Shown here: in pieces, positions 26,699 to 36,178 of the stretch
Layout: every line of letters starts with the position of its first letter
Numbering within the stretch: the first letter of the stretch is position 1
Origin: Thiovibrio frasassiensis
GTDB lineage: Bacteria; Desulfobacterota; Desulfobulbia; Desulfobulbales; Desulfurivibrionaceae
Direction: 5' to 3'
Length of the DNA stretch: 64,000 nt
Assembly: GCF_029607905.1 (NCBI RefSeq)
Contig: NZ_JAPHEH010000001.1
Span: forward strand, 1,889,530 to 1,953,529
Program-made: the position numbers and the translations under genes
The notes under the pieces: generated by a model
Seen by the model: only the letters and a program-made list of their open reading frames with translations
What the model was told of the DNA's origin: nothing
The model's database searches: none

Positions 26699-27637
26699 TT
26701 ATGAGAGCAGGGTCGTAAAATATTTTTTCGACTTACGGAATTTTTTCCGCCAGTTTTTTTCGCGCTCTTTGTCCCATTTTCTGCCATCAAAATTCTTGCC
26801 TTGATGGGTGCTGCACCAGTTGTGGTGGACGATGCTTTTTCCGCAAAATCCTGCCTTCCAGCTGGGTTGATGTGCATCAGACCGAGGTATTGTTCCCGTT
26901 GCCGGGAAAACCCCTCCGACTCGTAAGAAATATTCCAGATCTTCCGAGACCCCGATGGGCCAAAAATCTTCATCAAAAAAACCTAAGTCTTCGATCATCT
27001 CTGGGCGCACCATGAAACAGACCGCTGAACGCACCTCTTTTGTGAAGGGAATGAAGAGGGGGAGTTTGTCTGCTATGCGCTGGCAAAAGGCGGCATGCCC
27101 CCCCCACTCGGCATAGATAGAGGTGATACTGTCATGGATAGCGGCCGTATCAAAGGGCTTGCTCGGATCAACCCGATATTGTTTTGAAATGGTATGCGCT
27201 TCAATAAGTTCAGCAAGTATTGGCGAGCCGTTTTCCAAAGAAGATATCCAGCCGATTCCTTTATCATCATCCATTGCCTGCACCATGGGCTGAAGCCAAT
27301 TGGGGCAGACCAAGGCATCATTATTGGCAATGACGTAGTACTGGTAAGAAAAAGCGGACGGTGGAATCGGCGCGGAAGAAAAACGCAAGATTTGGTTCCA
27401 GGCAACGGCAACCCCCATGTTGTATGGGTTCCTCCGGTAGTGAATCGGTATTTTTGTGTTATTGAATTCGTGCAGCAGTAACCCGGCAATATCCTCGGAA
27501 GAGCCATTGTCGATGATTACTATTTCAACCTGCAATGCGTTCTGCTCAACGTCGGTATGTGCCAGCATTTTTTGCAGGCACGCCCTAGTCATTTCCAGAT
27601 TGTTAAGTACCGGAATACCTATAAGGATTTTTTTCAT
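26699..27637 (-). CDS. Glycosyltransferase family 2
   Basis: A 312-aa GT2. ILIGIPVLNNLEMTRACL and VIIDNGSSEDIAGLL form the nucleotide-binding fold, YYVIANNDALVCPNW the metal site, and FFDEDFWPIGVSEDLEYF the acceptor region. The C-terminus is Lys-rich. It converges on the methyltransferase with a 24-base gap and no obvious terminator. It lies 16 bases after the GT39-like gene, in one minus-strand operon with msbA and galE. Confidence 0.92.
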   Translation of the reverse strand: MKKILIGIPVLNNLEMTRACLQKMLAHTDVEQNALQVEIVIIDNGSSEDIAGLLLHEFNNTKIPIHYRRNPYNMGVAVAWNQILRFSSAPIPPSAFSYQYYVIANNDALVCPNWLQPMVQAMDDDKGIGWISSLENGSPILAELIEAHTISKQYRVDPSKPFDTAAIHDSITSIYAEWGGHAAFCQRIADKLPLFIPFTKEVRSAVCFMVRPEMIEDLGFFDEDFWPIGVSEDLEYFLRVGGVFPATGTIPRSDAHQPSWKAGFCGKSIVHHNWCSTHQGKNFDGRKWDKEREKNWRKKFRKSKKYFTTLLS

Positions 27638-27653
27638 GGGAAATGAAAACCTC

Positions 27654-29222
27654 TTATTGCACTTTGTAAAGGACGAGTGGGCCTAAATTTTCATGATGCC
27701 ATTCACCGAGGCATAGTCCCAAAGCTGTTAATTGCTGCCGGTCCACGGGATGATCCGGTCCGGGAGGGGCTGGAGCCAGTAAAACGTAGTTGATGCTGTG
27801 TTTGGCAAGTGTTTCTGATAGCGTTGCCGGGGAGTTGAGGTCTGCTTCGCTTAACATGAGATTGTCCGAGGGGCAGATTGCTGTGGGTTTATTCAGGTTG
27901 GCGTAAAAAGAGACGAGATACAGTGGTGCCTTGGTGGATGCCGAGCCGGCAAGGTGAATGGCGCTTTCGTGTGAATCTTTTTCTATTGTCGTGGCAATTT
28001 CTTTATAGGATGCATTGGCTGTGCTGGGATAACTCATATTTTTAGCAAGTCCGAAGAGCAATAAAAAGCTACAGATCGCTACTATTGATGTTCTGCGCGT
28101 CATTTTGAATCTTTCTTGCAGAAAGATATCTGTTTTTTGAATACCAAATCCGGCAAAAATCGTTGCGGTAAGGATCATCCCTCCAAGCCAACGCGGCTCT
28201 AACACCCATGTCCGGAGTGTTTGGAGGTAAATGATAAGAAAGGCTATGGACGTGATCCACAGCAGATAACGGATCTTTTTGTCGTGAGTCCAGAGGCCCT
28301 TTGAGCAAAATCCGATAAGGAAAAAAATGGCAAAGGGATGAAGTATTGCTTCACATGTACGGGTTGCGATCATGCCGAGTCCAACAAGCCATGCAAGATT
28401 TGCGGCTTCAGGCAGGAAATTTTGCAGACTTGCTCCGCTTGGTGGGTAGGTCGCTGCTAATGCATTAAGTTGTTCCTTAAGAGTTGTATAGGCATTCCCG
28501 ATTTGCTCTGTTGCTTGAGGAGCAAACGCCCCGGGGGTACGGATATGTCCCGGGGGGACTCCAAAAAAATCCAAGTTGCCAAAGGCTAAAAGGGAAAGCG
28601 GGAGAAGCGGGGTCAGGAAAAGCAGGAGATAGCGGATTCGATGTTTTTCCTGCGAAATGAGGAGGAAAATGGCGGTGGCGAAATAGAGCAGAAAAAACTC
28701 GGCTCTTGCCCAACCCGCACCTAGCAATAAGATGCTGCAGAGGAGAAGATCTCTGCGGGAGTTTTTTTCCATGAAACGGATAAAGCAGAGAAGGCCCCAG
28801 GAGAAGAGAACCCATGCGACAGGATCTTTTATTATTTCGACGGAGGAGTTTACAAAAACAGGAATAAGACTGAGCAGTAAAAGGATTGCGACAGAGATTC
28901 TTTCCTCAAAAAAACGCCTGTTAATGAGATAAATCGGGATAATGGTGCCAACCCCGCACACAAAAGAAAGTGTTTTGGCCGCCACAATCCAATTTTGGGT
29001 TACAAAGTATAAGGGAACAAGCAGTAACGAGTTGAGAGGAAGGAAATTGAGCCCGCAGAAGAGTTCTTGCCACTGGCCAAAATATAAGGCTTTGGCCTGG
29101 TTGATATACAGGGTTCCGTCGATATTGATGGTAGGGGCAACGCTGGTGCCATAGAGTCTGACTGCAACTGCCAGGAGTAAGACCAGAATGACTGGCTTGG
29201 GAAATGTAGCGCGGTTCATCAC
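27654..29222 (-). CDS. GT39/ArnT-like integral membrane glycosyltransferase
   Basis: A 522-aa protein with about 10-12 hydrophobic segments and a C-terminal soluble domain from about residue 400. The first loop after TM1 reads NIDGTLYINQAKALYFGQW, where the acidic residue matches the catalytic position of PMT/ArnT-like lipid-linked sugar transferases. GWARAEFFLLYFATA and EPRWLGGMI are characteristic of the PMT_2 group. It should move a sugar from a polyprenyl-phosphate carrier to LPS or protein at the periplasmic face. It overlaps the msbA stop by one base. Confidence 0.85.
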   Translation of the reverse strand: MMNRATFPKPVILVLLLAVAVRLYGTSVAPTINIDGTLYINQAKALYFGQWQELFCGLNFLPLNSLLLVPLYFVTQNWIVAAKTLSFVCGVGTIIPIYLINRRFFEERISVAILLLLSLIPVFVNSSVEIIKDPVAWVLFSWGLLCFIRFMEKNSRRDLLLCSILLLGAGWARAEFFLLYFATAIFLLISQEKHRIRYLLLFLTPLLPLSLLAFGNLDFFGVPPGHIRTPGAFAPQATEQIGNAYTTLKEQLNALAATYPPSGASLQNFLPEAANLAWLVGLGMIATRTCEAILHPFAIFFLIGFCSKGLWTHDKKIRYLLWITSIAFLIIYLQTLRTWVLEPRWLGGMILTATIFAGFGIQKTDIFLQERFKMTRRTSIVAICSFLLLFGLAKNMSYPSTANASYKEIATTIEKDSHESAIHLAGSASTKAPLYLVSFYANLNKPTAICPSDNLMLSEADLNSPATLSETLAKHSINYVLLAPAPPGPDHPVDRQQLTALGLCLGEWHHENLGPLVLYKVQ

Positions 29223-30946
29223 TATTGGTTTCCCCGAAGCATTTGGTAGATGCTGTCTTCTTTTGCGCTCAGTGAGGTGTGATCCCCTTCTTCGACTATT
29301 TCCCCATTCTGGATTACAAGAATCCTGTCTGCATTTTTGATGGTGGAAAGTCTGTGCGCGATCACAAAGGTGGTGCGATTTTTCATCAGGTTTTCCAGGG
29401 CCTTTTGCACCTCTCGTTCCGATTCGCTGTCCAGGGCAGAGGTGGCTTCATCCAAAATGAGGATCGGCGCGTTTTTCAGGAGTGCCCGGGCAATGGAGAT
29501 TCTCTGTTGTTGTCCGCCTGAGAGTCTCGCCCCGGATTCTCCGATTATCGTATCAAATCCTTCCGGCATTTCGTTGATAAAATCAAGGGCATGGGCGGCC
29601 TTGGCGGCGGCGATGATCTCGTCCATGGAGCGGTTTGTGTCGCCGTAAGCGATGTTGTTTTTGATGGTGTCGTTGAATAGGATGGTTTGTTGCGAGACCA
29701 TGGCTATTTGGTCCCGCAGTGATTTCATGGTGACATCGCGCAAGTCGTGGCTATCAATGGTGATGCTGCCCGAGGTGGTATCGAAGAAACGCGGGATCAG
29801 GTTGACGAGGGTTGTCTTGCCCCCCCCACTGGTCCCAACCAATGCCAGCACTTCGCCGGCAGGTACGGTGAGGTTGATGTTTTTCAGGGCATCGGTTTTG
29901 CCGTCATAACTGAAGGAAAGATCGTTGAATTGAATGTTTTTTTGGAATGGCGGCAGGGGAATTGCGCCTGCTTTGTCACAAATGGAGGATTTGGTATCCA
30001 GCAGGGAAAAAATACGGGTGGTCGCAGCCAGTCCCTGCTGCAGGGCACTGTTGATATTGCTGACGCCCTTGATTGGATTGTAGATCATAATAATTGAGGT
30101 AAGAAAAGCGAAAAAAATGCCTGGGGTTGAGTTGCCGTTGATTACCTGATGGCCCCCATACCAGATAATTGCCGTGATGCTGATTCCGCCCAACAGTTCC
30201 ATGATGGGGCTTTGCAGACTGTTGTTTTTTATGTCTTTTACAATAACGCTGAAGAGACGGTCCACGGTGTCTGAGAAGCGTTTTGTTTCATATTGTTCCA
30301 TACTGAAGGCTTTTACAATTTTATGCCCGGTAATTGTTTCATGCAGGATGTTGGATATCTGGGCAACGGTTTGCTGATTGGTGGTACTCAGTTTTCTGAA
30401 TTTCCGGCCGAAATAGGCAACGGGTAGAACGGCAATGGGGAGAAAGACAAGTCCTATGACGGCAAGCTTCCAGTTGAGATACACGACAACGAAGACCAAG
30501 CCGAAAACCTGGAAGAGATCCTTGAATACACCGGCTAAGGCCCGGGAGACCGCCTGCTGAACCAGGGCGGAGTCATTGATGACCCGGGCGATAAGTTCTC
30601 CGGTGGGAGTGTTGTGGAAAAAAGATATGGGCAGAGAATGGATGTGGGAAAAGATGTTTTTTCGCAGATCTCTGATGATGGTCTGGCCAAGCGTATCAAG
30701 AAGCGAGTTTGAGAAGTAGCTGAAAACGCCTTTTGTCAGGAAAATCAGAATAAGCACGAAAGGGATGACGTTCAGCATCCAGCGATCTTTATTGACAAAG
30801 ATTTCGTCAAGCAAAGGCTTGACCATATAGGCCTGCGCTGAGGTTAAGCCGGAGCCCGCTGCCATGCACAGAATGGCAGCGGTAATTTTCATCTTATGCG
30901 GCTTCAGGAAGACGAGAAGCCGTTTGACAAGAACTTTTTCGTGCAT
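29222..30946 (-). CDS. msbA: Lipid A export ABC transporter ATP-binding/permease protein
   Basis: A 574-aa half-transporter: an ABC membrane domain with six helices (residues 1-320) and an ATPase (335-574). Walker A is VGTSGGGKTTLV, the Q-loop MVSQQTILFND, the signature LSGGQQQRISIARAL, Walker B ILILDEATSALD and the H-loop FVIAHRLSTI. SNSLLDTLGQTIIRDLRKN resembles MsbA. It flips lipid A-core across the inner membrane as a dimer. Its place among glycan genes supports this reading. A related lipid-linked glycan exporter is the alternative. Confidence 0.93.
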   Translation of the reverse strand: MHEKVLVKRLLVFLKPHKMKITAAILCMAAGSGLTSAQAYMVKPLLDEIFVNKDRWMLNVIPFVLILIFLTKGVFSYFSNSLLDTLGQTIIRDLRKNIFSHIHSLPISFFHNTPTGELIARVINDSALVQQAVSRALAGVFKDLFQVFGLVFVVVYLNWKLAVIGLVFLPIAVLPVAYFGRKFRKLSTTNQQTVAQISNILHETITGHKIVKAFSMEQYETKRFSDTVDRLFSVIVKDIKNNSLQSPIMELLGGISITAIIWYGGHQVINGNSTPGIFFAFLTSIIMIYNPIKGVSNINSALQQGLAATTRIFSLLDTKSSICDKAGAIPLPPFQKNIQFNDLSFSYDGKTDALKNINLTVPAGEVLALVGTSGGGKTTLVNLIPRFFDTTSGSITIDSHDLRDVTMKSLRDQIAMVSQQTILFNDTIKNNIAYGDTNRSMDEIIAAAKAAHALDFINEMPEGFDTIIGESGARLSGGQQQRISIARALLKNAPILILDEATSALDSESEREVQKALENLMKNRTTFVIAHRLSTIKNADRILVIQNGEIVEEGDHTSLSAKEDSIYQMLRGNQ

Positions 30947-30947
30947 G

Positions 30948-31991
30948 TTAATTCATTAGACCGGTTTTTTCCCACTTGTAGGCGGTTTTGCAGATCTGGC
31001 GGATATCCTGTAATGTCGGTTGCCAGGCGAAGAGTTCTTTGAGGCGGTGCGGGTCAGAGGTAAGTGCTGGCGGATCGCCCAATCGTCGTTCCGTTTCAAT
31101 GATACTAAAGTTTACGCCGCTTACCTCTTTGACGGCAGCAAGAATCTCCCGGACGCTGAATCCTGTGCCGTAGCCGCAGTTGAGTATCTCGGAAGATCCG
31201 CCCGCAAAAAGGTGCGCCAGGGCCAAAAGGTGGGCCTGGGCCAGATCATCGACATGGATATAGTCACGAATGCAGGTCCCGTCGGGGGTCGGATAATCCG
31301 TGCCAAAGATGGCAACGCTTTCGCGTCTGCCGCATGCCGCTTCGCAGGCAACCTTAATAAGGTGAGAGGCGTTGGGGGTGGCTTGACCCAACAAGCCGTC
31401 CTGACTTGCGCCGGCAACATTAAAATAGCGCAATGCGACATAACGGAATCGGTCTTGCGGTTGAGTGGCGACTTCGGGTACTGAGATGAAACTGTTGGCT
31501 GTGTCCTCCAACATCCATTCGGTCATCAGCTTTGATCTCCCATAAGGATTTATGGGAGAGGTGGGAGCCGTTTCCGCTACTGGGATTGTGGAGGGAATAC
31601 CATATACTGCCGCAGATGATGAGAAGACGAAATTGTGAACCCCGCTGCGTGTGCACGCAGCGATGAGGTTGAGGGAGCAGCAGGTGTTGTTTCGGTGATA
31701 CTTGAGAGGGTCAGTAACGGATTCCGGGACAACAATATGTCCGGCAAAGTGGACTACGGCCTCTATGTGATGCTCGGATAGCAGGCTGGCGATGAGTTCA
31801 AGGTCTCCCGCATCTCCTTCAATGAGGAGTGCCTCTTTCGGGACAGCCCAACGGTGGCCGGAATAAAAATTGTCAACGACAACCACATTGCAGCCGGCAT
31901 TTACCAGTTGTCTGCTTGTATGTGACCCGATATAGCCGGCTCCTCCGGTGACGAGGATGTTTCGATTTTTTAAAAGGCTTAAGGAAGGCAT
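30948..31991 (-). CDS. galE: UDP-glucose 4-epimerase
   Basis: A 347-aa extended SDR from ATG 31991 (MPSLSLLKNRNILVTGGAGY). A longer frame exists to 32105, but its 38 residues do not look like the family. NAD site: TGGAGYIGSHTSRQL. Catalysis: FSSSAAVYG and INPYGRSKLMTE. It interconverts UDP-glucose and UDP-galactose for the glycan. It is the first gene of the galE-msbA-GT39-GT2 operon; one base separates it from msbA. Confidence 0.94.
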   Translation of the reverse strand: MPSLSLLKNRNILVTGGAGYIGSHTSRQLVNAGCNVVVVDNFYSGHRWAVPKEALLIEGDAGDLELIASLLSEHHIEAVVHFAGHIVVPESVTDPLKYHRNNTCCSLNLIAACTRSGVHNFVFSSSAAVYGIPSTIPVAETAPTSPINPYGRSKLMTEWMLEDTANSFISVPEVATQPQDRFRYVALRYFNVAGASQDGLLGQATPNASHLIKVACEAACGRRESVAIFGTDYPTPDGTCIRDYIHVDDLAQAHLLALAHLFAGGSSEILNCGYGTGFSVREILAAVKEVSGVNFSIIETERRLGDPPALTSDPHRLKELFAWQPTLQDIRQICKTAYKWEKTGLMN

Positions 31992-32130
31992 GAGGTTTCT
32001 TAGCGGAAGAATGGGGGCCAGATCCCTCTGAGGTGCGTTATGGAGGGGGCTATTATAATTAAAGATACCAGCGGAATAACTATATGATCCACGACAGTTT
32101 GTCAAACAAATGTTGGCAAAAAGGCTGAGT

Positions 32131-33060
32131 TTAAAGCGTTCTCACCAGTTCGGTGCTCAAATATCTCTCCCCGGTGTCGCAGAGCGGAAAGACGATCTGT
32201 TTGCCACGATTTTCTGCTCTGGCACCGATCTGCAGAGCGGCCCAGGCGTTCGCGCCCGAGGAAATACCGCAGAGAATGCCCTCTTCCTTGGCGATTCTGC
32301 GGGCGGTTTCGATGGCTTGTTCGTTGGTCACCGTGATGATTTCATCGATGATCTCCCGGTTGAGTATCTTGGGGACAAAGCCTGCGCCGATGCCTTGAAT
32401 TTTGTGGGGGCCTGGGGTGCCTCCGGATAAAACCGGCGAGTCTGCGGGTTCCACCGCCACCACATACAGGGATGGCTTGTGCTCTTTGATCATTTCCGAG
32501 ACCCCGGTGATGGTGCCGCCGGTGCCGACCCCGGCCACAAAAATATCGATGGTGCCGGCGGTGTCCTCCCAAATTTCCCGGGCCGTGGTCCGGCGATGGG
32601 TCTCCGGGTTTGCCGGGTTGGTAAACTGGTTGGGCATAAAGCTGTCCGGGATCTTGGCGAGGAGAGATTCCGCCTTGGCGATTGCGCCCTTCATTCCTTC
32701 GCCGCCCGGGGTGAGAACCAGTTCGGCACCCAGATGCTTGAGCAATGTTCGCCGCTCCATGCTCATGGTCTCCGGCATGGTCAGGACAAGGCGGTATTTC
32801 CTGGCGGCGCAGACAAAGGCCAGGGCGATTCCGGTATTACCGCTGGTTGGTTCGACAATGGTGGTTGTTGGCGTAAGAAGCCCCTGCTCCTCGGCGGCGC
32901 GGATCATGGCCAGACCGATGCGGTCCTTGATGCTTCCCAATGGGTTTTGGAATTCCAGCTTGGCAAGCAGTGAGGCCTGGAGCCCCGCCCCAAGTCGGGA
33001 CAGTCGAACTATGGGCGTTTTACCTATGATGGCGGTAATGTCCGGGTAAATTCGTGGCAT
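32131..33060 (-). CDS. cysK: Cysteine synthase A (O-acetylserine sulfhydrylase)
   Basis: A 309-aa PLP enzyme from ATG 33060, preceded by AAGGAGGA; the frame extends to 33126, but the strong ribosome site decides. [11 protein letters not shown] opens the fold, [10 protein letters not shown] carries the PLP-binding Lys, [13 protein letters not shown] the asparagine loop, and [10 protein letters not shown] binds the cofactor phosphate. [11 protein letters not shown] is typical of CysK. It makes cysteine from O-acetylserine and sulfide. It has a 345-base leader region. Confidence 0.96.
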   Translation of the reverse strand: MPRIYPDITAIIGKTPIVRLSRLGAGLQASLLAKLEFQNPLGSIKDRIGLAMIRAAEEQGLLTPTTTIVEPTSGNTGIALAFVCAARKYRLVLTMPETMSMERRTLLKHLGAELVLTPGGEGMKGAIAKAESLLAKIPDSFMPNQFTNPANPETHRRTTAREIWEDTAGTIDIFVAGVGTGGTITGVSEMIKEHKPSLYVVAVEPADSPVLSGGTPGPHKIQGIGAGFVPKILNREIIDEIITVTNEQAIETARRIAKEEGILCGISSGANAWAALQIGARAENRGKQIVFPLCDTGERYLSTELVRTL

Positions 33061-33405
33061 GGAGCGTCCTCCTTGGGGAAGAGATTGGTTGGGAGGTTGC
33101 AGTATACGGCAAGAGCTTGTTGCCAAAAGGATTGGGGGAAGATGAGAGCAATGCCCTGATTAACCTGGCCTCCTGGTGATATTCTTTTTCCTTTTCAGGG
33201 ACTCTGGCCCATATTCCGCTCCGATGGTGTCGTTGATGCGCCAGGATAATTTGTTGGTCTGAAGTTCCTCGGCCAGGCATTATTTCCTGCTTGCTGCGGT
33301 ATTTTTTGTCTCCTGGCAATAAGAGATTTCCGCTTTTTCTGCTGCTGGCGGAAGCGCATTGGGAACCCAGCCGTTTGACCTGGGGGGAGAGAGGGTGCTT
33401 CCTTT
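33061..33405 (-). other. Long leader region upstream of cysK, no confident gene
   Basis: Between the HDOD gene stop and the cysK start lie 345 bases. On the minus strand two overlapping frames read protein-like: one containing PGDKKYRSKQEIMPGRG, ending inside cysK, and one near 33275-33168 containing LSWRINDTIGAEYGPESL before a stop. Neither has an ATG with a good ribosome site. They could be a decayed gene split by a frameshift. I see no T-tract terminator and no recognisable riboswitch or T-box core. Confidence 0.4.
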
Positions 33406-34365
33406 TCAGTTCACACGAATCCAGCGGCCGGAAGGGTCTTTGGTGACAGCGATCTGACTGGAGCGGCCTTTCTGGATCTTGGTCAGGCCGTCGCGCATGG
33501 CTGCTGAGTAATTTTCACATACTCCGAGGCTTCTATCCACCAGGGTAAGGGCTTCCTCCTGACCGAGTTCGAAGATGCCGCCGAATTTGTAGATGAGATC
33601 GGCAAGCTCAACCTTGGTTCCGTTGAAAAAAGCAGCGGTCAAATTGTTGCTGAAAACAACCAGGTTTTGGAGCAAGAGAAAAGCGTCTTTGTTCTTCTCG
33701 GGTTTTGCCGGTTCTGTTTCCATGCAATCGACGATTCTTTTGGAGAAATTCCAGAAGGTCGAGATTTCTCGGCCAATCTGGCTGTAGGTCAGGTCTTTGA
33801 GGACAAGGCGGGTTGAACGTTCCTCTGAGTACCCCTTTTGCATTTGCTGTTCAATGGCCTGATACTGGGCCGGCAGATAGACCAGGATAACCAGCTTTCC
33901 CAGTTTGTGCAGCAGGGTGCAAACGTATGCCTCTTCCGGAGAGATGCGGCTCTTTTTTAGCTCACAGTAGATCCTGCTCTGGGTGGCGCTGATCAGCGAC
34001 ATGGTAAAAAGCCCGGCAATTTCATCTTTTTCGGTGCCGGTCCGCACGAATTCATCAAATAATGCCATGGTGGCGGCCATTTGGCGCAGGGTGTCGAAGC
34101 CAACTACGGTGATGGCCCGTGATATGGTGCTGACCGGGGTTCCTCGAGAATAGTAGGCGGAATTGACCACCTGGAGAATCCTGGTGGTGAGCGAATAATC
34201 CTTGAGGATGGTGTTGGCCACTTCTTGGGCCGTGGCCCGACTGCTGCCCAGCAACGAGATGAGTTCCGTCACATGTTCCGACATGGCAGGGAGAGAGTCC
34301 ATGTTGACCAGGGAAAAAATTTCCAGCAACCGTTGGCGGGTTTTATTTTCTTGTGTATTGCTCAT
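33406..34365 (-). CDS. HDOD domain signalling protein
   Basis: A 319-aa protein. The HDOD domain (residues about 15-215) has LPAMSEHVTELISLLG, LVVNSAYYSRG-like VVNSAYYSRGTPVSTI and GFDTLRQMAAT. Catalytic HD-GYP residues are absent, as usual in HDOD. The C-terminal 100 residues have no family I recognise. HDOD proteins act as regulatory scaffolds in c-di-GMP, chemotaxis and stress pathways. It stands alone between comM and cysK. Confidence 0.9.
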   Translation of the reverse strand: MSNTQENKTRQRLLEIFSLVNMDSLPAMSEHVTELISLLGSSRATAQEVANTILKDYSLTTRILQVVNSAYYSRGTPVSTISRAITVVGFDTLRQMAATMALFDEFVRTGTEKDEIAGLFTMSLISATQSRIYCELKKSRISPEEAYVCTLLHKLGKLVILVYLPAQYQAIEQQMQKGYSEERSTRLVLKDLTYSQIGREISTFWNFSKRIVDCMETEPAKPEKNKDAFLLLQNLVVFSNNLTAAFFNGTKVELADLIYKFGGIFELGQEEALTLVDRSLGVCENYSAAMRDGLTKIQKGRSSQIAVTKDPSGRWIRVN

Positions 34366-34504
34366 GTGGATTCTGTGCTGGCTTGAATAAGGTGAATTTT
34401 CCGATCCTTAATATCTTCTTTAAACCTAAAGTGTTTTCTTGGCTTGTGCAAGTATATTAAGGCTTCATTTGGCATCGCGGGGATGTGGGACGAACGGCCG
34501 TACG

Positions 34505-36028
34505 TTACTGATTTGGTAAGCGCCGGTATTGAATGGCCTCGGCCAGGTGGCTGGCCTGAATGTTCGTGCTTGCTTCCAGGTCGGCAATGGTTCGGGCGAT
34601 CTTGAGAATGCGATGATATGCTCGGGCGGAAAGGCCCAGCCTGGTCGTGGCCTGAACCAGGAGTTCCTGTCCGTGGGGGTCAAGGGAGCAATGGCGCTTG
34701 AGATCCTTTGCCCCCATCTGGCTGTTGAAGTAGATTGCCGTTTTGTCTCCAAACCGCTCCTGTTGAATGGTATGCGCCTTGCTCACCCTGGCCTTGATTG
34801 CTGCCGAGGTCTCACCGGCCTGCGTGGTGGTGAGTTCCTCTATCTTGACGGCAGGGACCTCGAGGTGGATGTCAATCCTGTCCAACAGGGGGCCGGAGAG
34901 TCTGCTGCGGTAGCGCTGGATTTGCGGAGGGGTGCAAAGACACTCCTTGTCAGAGCCTAGAAAACTGCAGGGGCAGGGATTCATCGCCGAAACGAGCATG
35001 AAGTCCGCGGGAAAGCGGAGTGATTGCGAGGCCCGGGCAATGGTAACCTGACCGTCTTCCAAGGGTTGCCGGAGAACTTCCAGAACATTGCGTTTGAATT
35101 CCGGCAGCTCATCAAGAAAGAGGACGCCATTGTGGGCCAGCGAGACCTCGCCCGGCCTGGGGATCTGTCCGCCCCCGATCATGCCCGCATCGGAAATGGT
35201 ATGGTGCGGCGAACGGAAAGGCCTGGTGGTGATGAGGCTTTTTTCTTTGGGGATGAGTCCCATGGTGGAATAGATCTTGGTGGTTTCCAGGGCCTCGGCA
35301 AAAGAAAGATCGGGCAGGATTGAGGGGAGTCTGCGGGCCAGCATGGTCTTTCCGGAGCCAGGCGGACCTGAGAGCAGGATGTTATGGCGCCCGGCCGCGG
35401 CAACCTCCAGCGCCCGTTTTACATGGGCGTGACCTTTGACCTCGGAAAAATCGTTTTCCGGGGCTTCGCTCTGGCGGAACAGGTCGGCATGGCAGATGGA
35501 TATTGGCGAGAGCTCCTTTGTCCCTGCCAGGAGTTCCACTGCCTCTGGCAGGGTGGCGACGCTCAGGGTGTTGATTCCATCCACCACACTTCCTTCCGCT
35601 CCATTGGCTTCGGGGACCAGGTAGTTGGCAAACCCTGCATTTCTGGCGGTCAGGGCGATGGGAAGAATGCCCGGTGTAGGGCGCAGGCTGCCGTCCAAGG
35701 AAAGCTCGCCGGTAACGCAGGTTCGGGCGAGTATTTCCGGGTTGATTAGGCCCGCGGAAGCCAGGATGCCGAGAGCGATGGGCAGGTCAAAGCCGGAACC
35801 AGATTTTTTGAGATCGGCCGGGGCGAGGTTGACGGTGATGCGGCGGTTGGGGAAATCATAGCCGCAGTTCTTGATGGCTGCCTTGACCCGGTCCTTGCTT
35901 TCCCGCACTGCACCTTCGGCCAGACCTACAATGGTGAAGGTCGGCAAGCCCATGGCAATATCAACCTCTACGTCAACGAGATGTCCGTCAACCCCCAACA
36001 CTGTTCCACTGATTACCTTGGCAAGCAT
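34505..36028 (-). CDS. comM: YifB/ComM-type AAA+ Mg-chelatase-like ATPase
   Basis: A 507-aa protein. The N-terminal ChlI domain starts [18 protein letters not shown] with the YifB mark [17 protein letters not shown]. The AAA+ core has [19 protein letters not shown] (Walker A) and [15 protein letters not shown] (Walker B). The C-terminal Mg_chelatase_C part has [19 protein letters not shown]. ComM is a branch-migration helicase that helps natural transformation and recombination. It is probably monocistronic. Confidence 0.95.
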   Translation of the reverse strand: MLAKVISGTVLGVDGHLVDVEVDIAMGLPTFTIVGLAEGAVRESKDRVKAAIKNCGYDFPNRRITVNLAPADLKKSGSGFDLPIALGILASAGLINPEILARTCVTGELSLDGSLRPTPGILPIALTARNAGFANYLVPEANGAEGSVVDGINTLSVATLPEAVELLAGTKELSPISICHADLFRQSEAPENDFSEVKGHAHVKRALEVAAAGRHNILLSGPPGSGKTMLARRLPSILPDLSFAEALETTKIYSTMGLIPKEKSLITTRPFRSPHHTISDAGMIGGGQIPRPGEVSLAHNGVLFLDELPEFKRNVLEVLRQPLEDGQVTIARASQSLRFPADFMLVSAMNPCPCSFLGSDKECLCTPPQIQRYRSRLSGPLLDRIDIHLEVPAVKIEELTTTQAGETSAAIKARVSKAHTIQQERFGDKTAIYFNSQMGAKDLKRHCSLDPHGQELLVQATTRLGLSARAYHRILKIARTIADLEASTNIQASHLAEAIQYRRLPNQ

Positions 36029-36057
36029 GGTCGGCTCCGGGCAGACTTGTCTGTGTG

Positions 36058-36080
36058 CTCGGCGGGTGCGCCGAGTTTTT
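36058..36080 (+). terminator. Hairpin with T tract, plus-strand orientation, in the comM upstream region
   Basis: CTCGGCG (36058-36064) pairs with CGCCGAG (36069-36075) around a 4-base loop and is followed by TTTTT. It has intrinsic-terminator form, but for transcription on the plus strand, whereas both flanking genes are on the minus strand. It lies 29 bases before the comM start. It could end an antisense transcript or act as a leader hairpin. Confidence 0.4.
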
Positions 36081-36178
36081 GTCTGGTATGGACTGGCAGG
36101 ATGGAAAAAACGTGTAGTTAAGAATACACAATTGGTCAGGCTTTTCCAAGAAACATCTTTTGTCAGGGGGCAGGGCGA

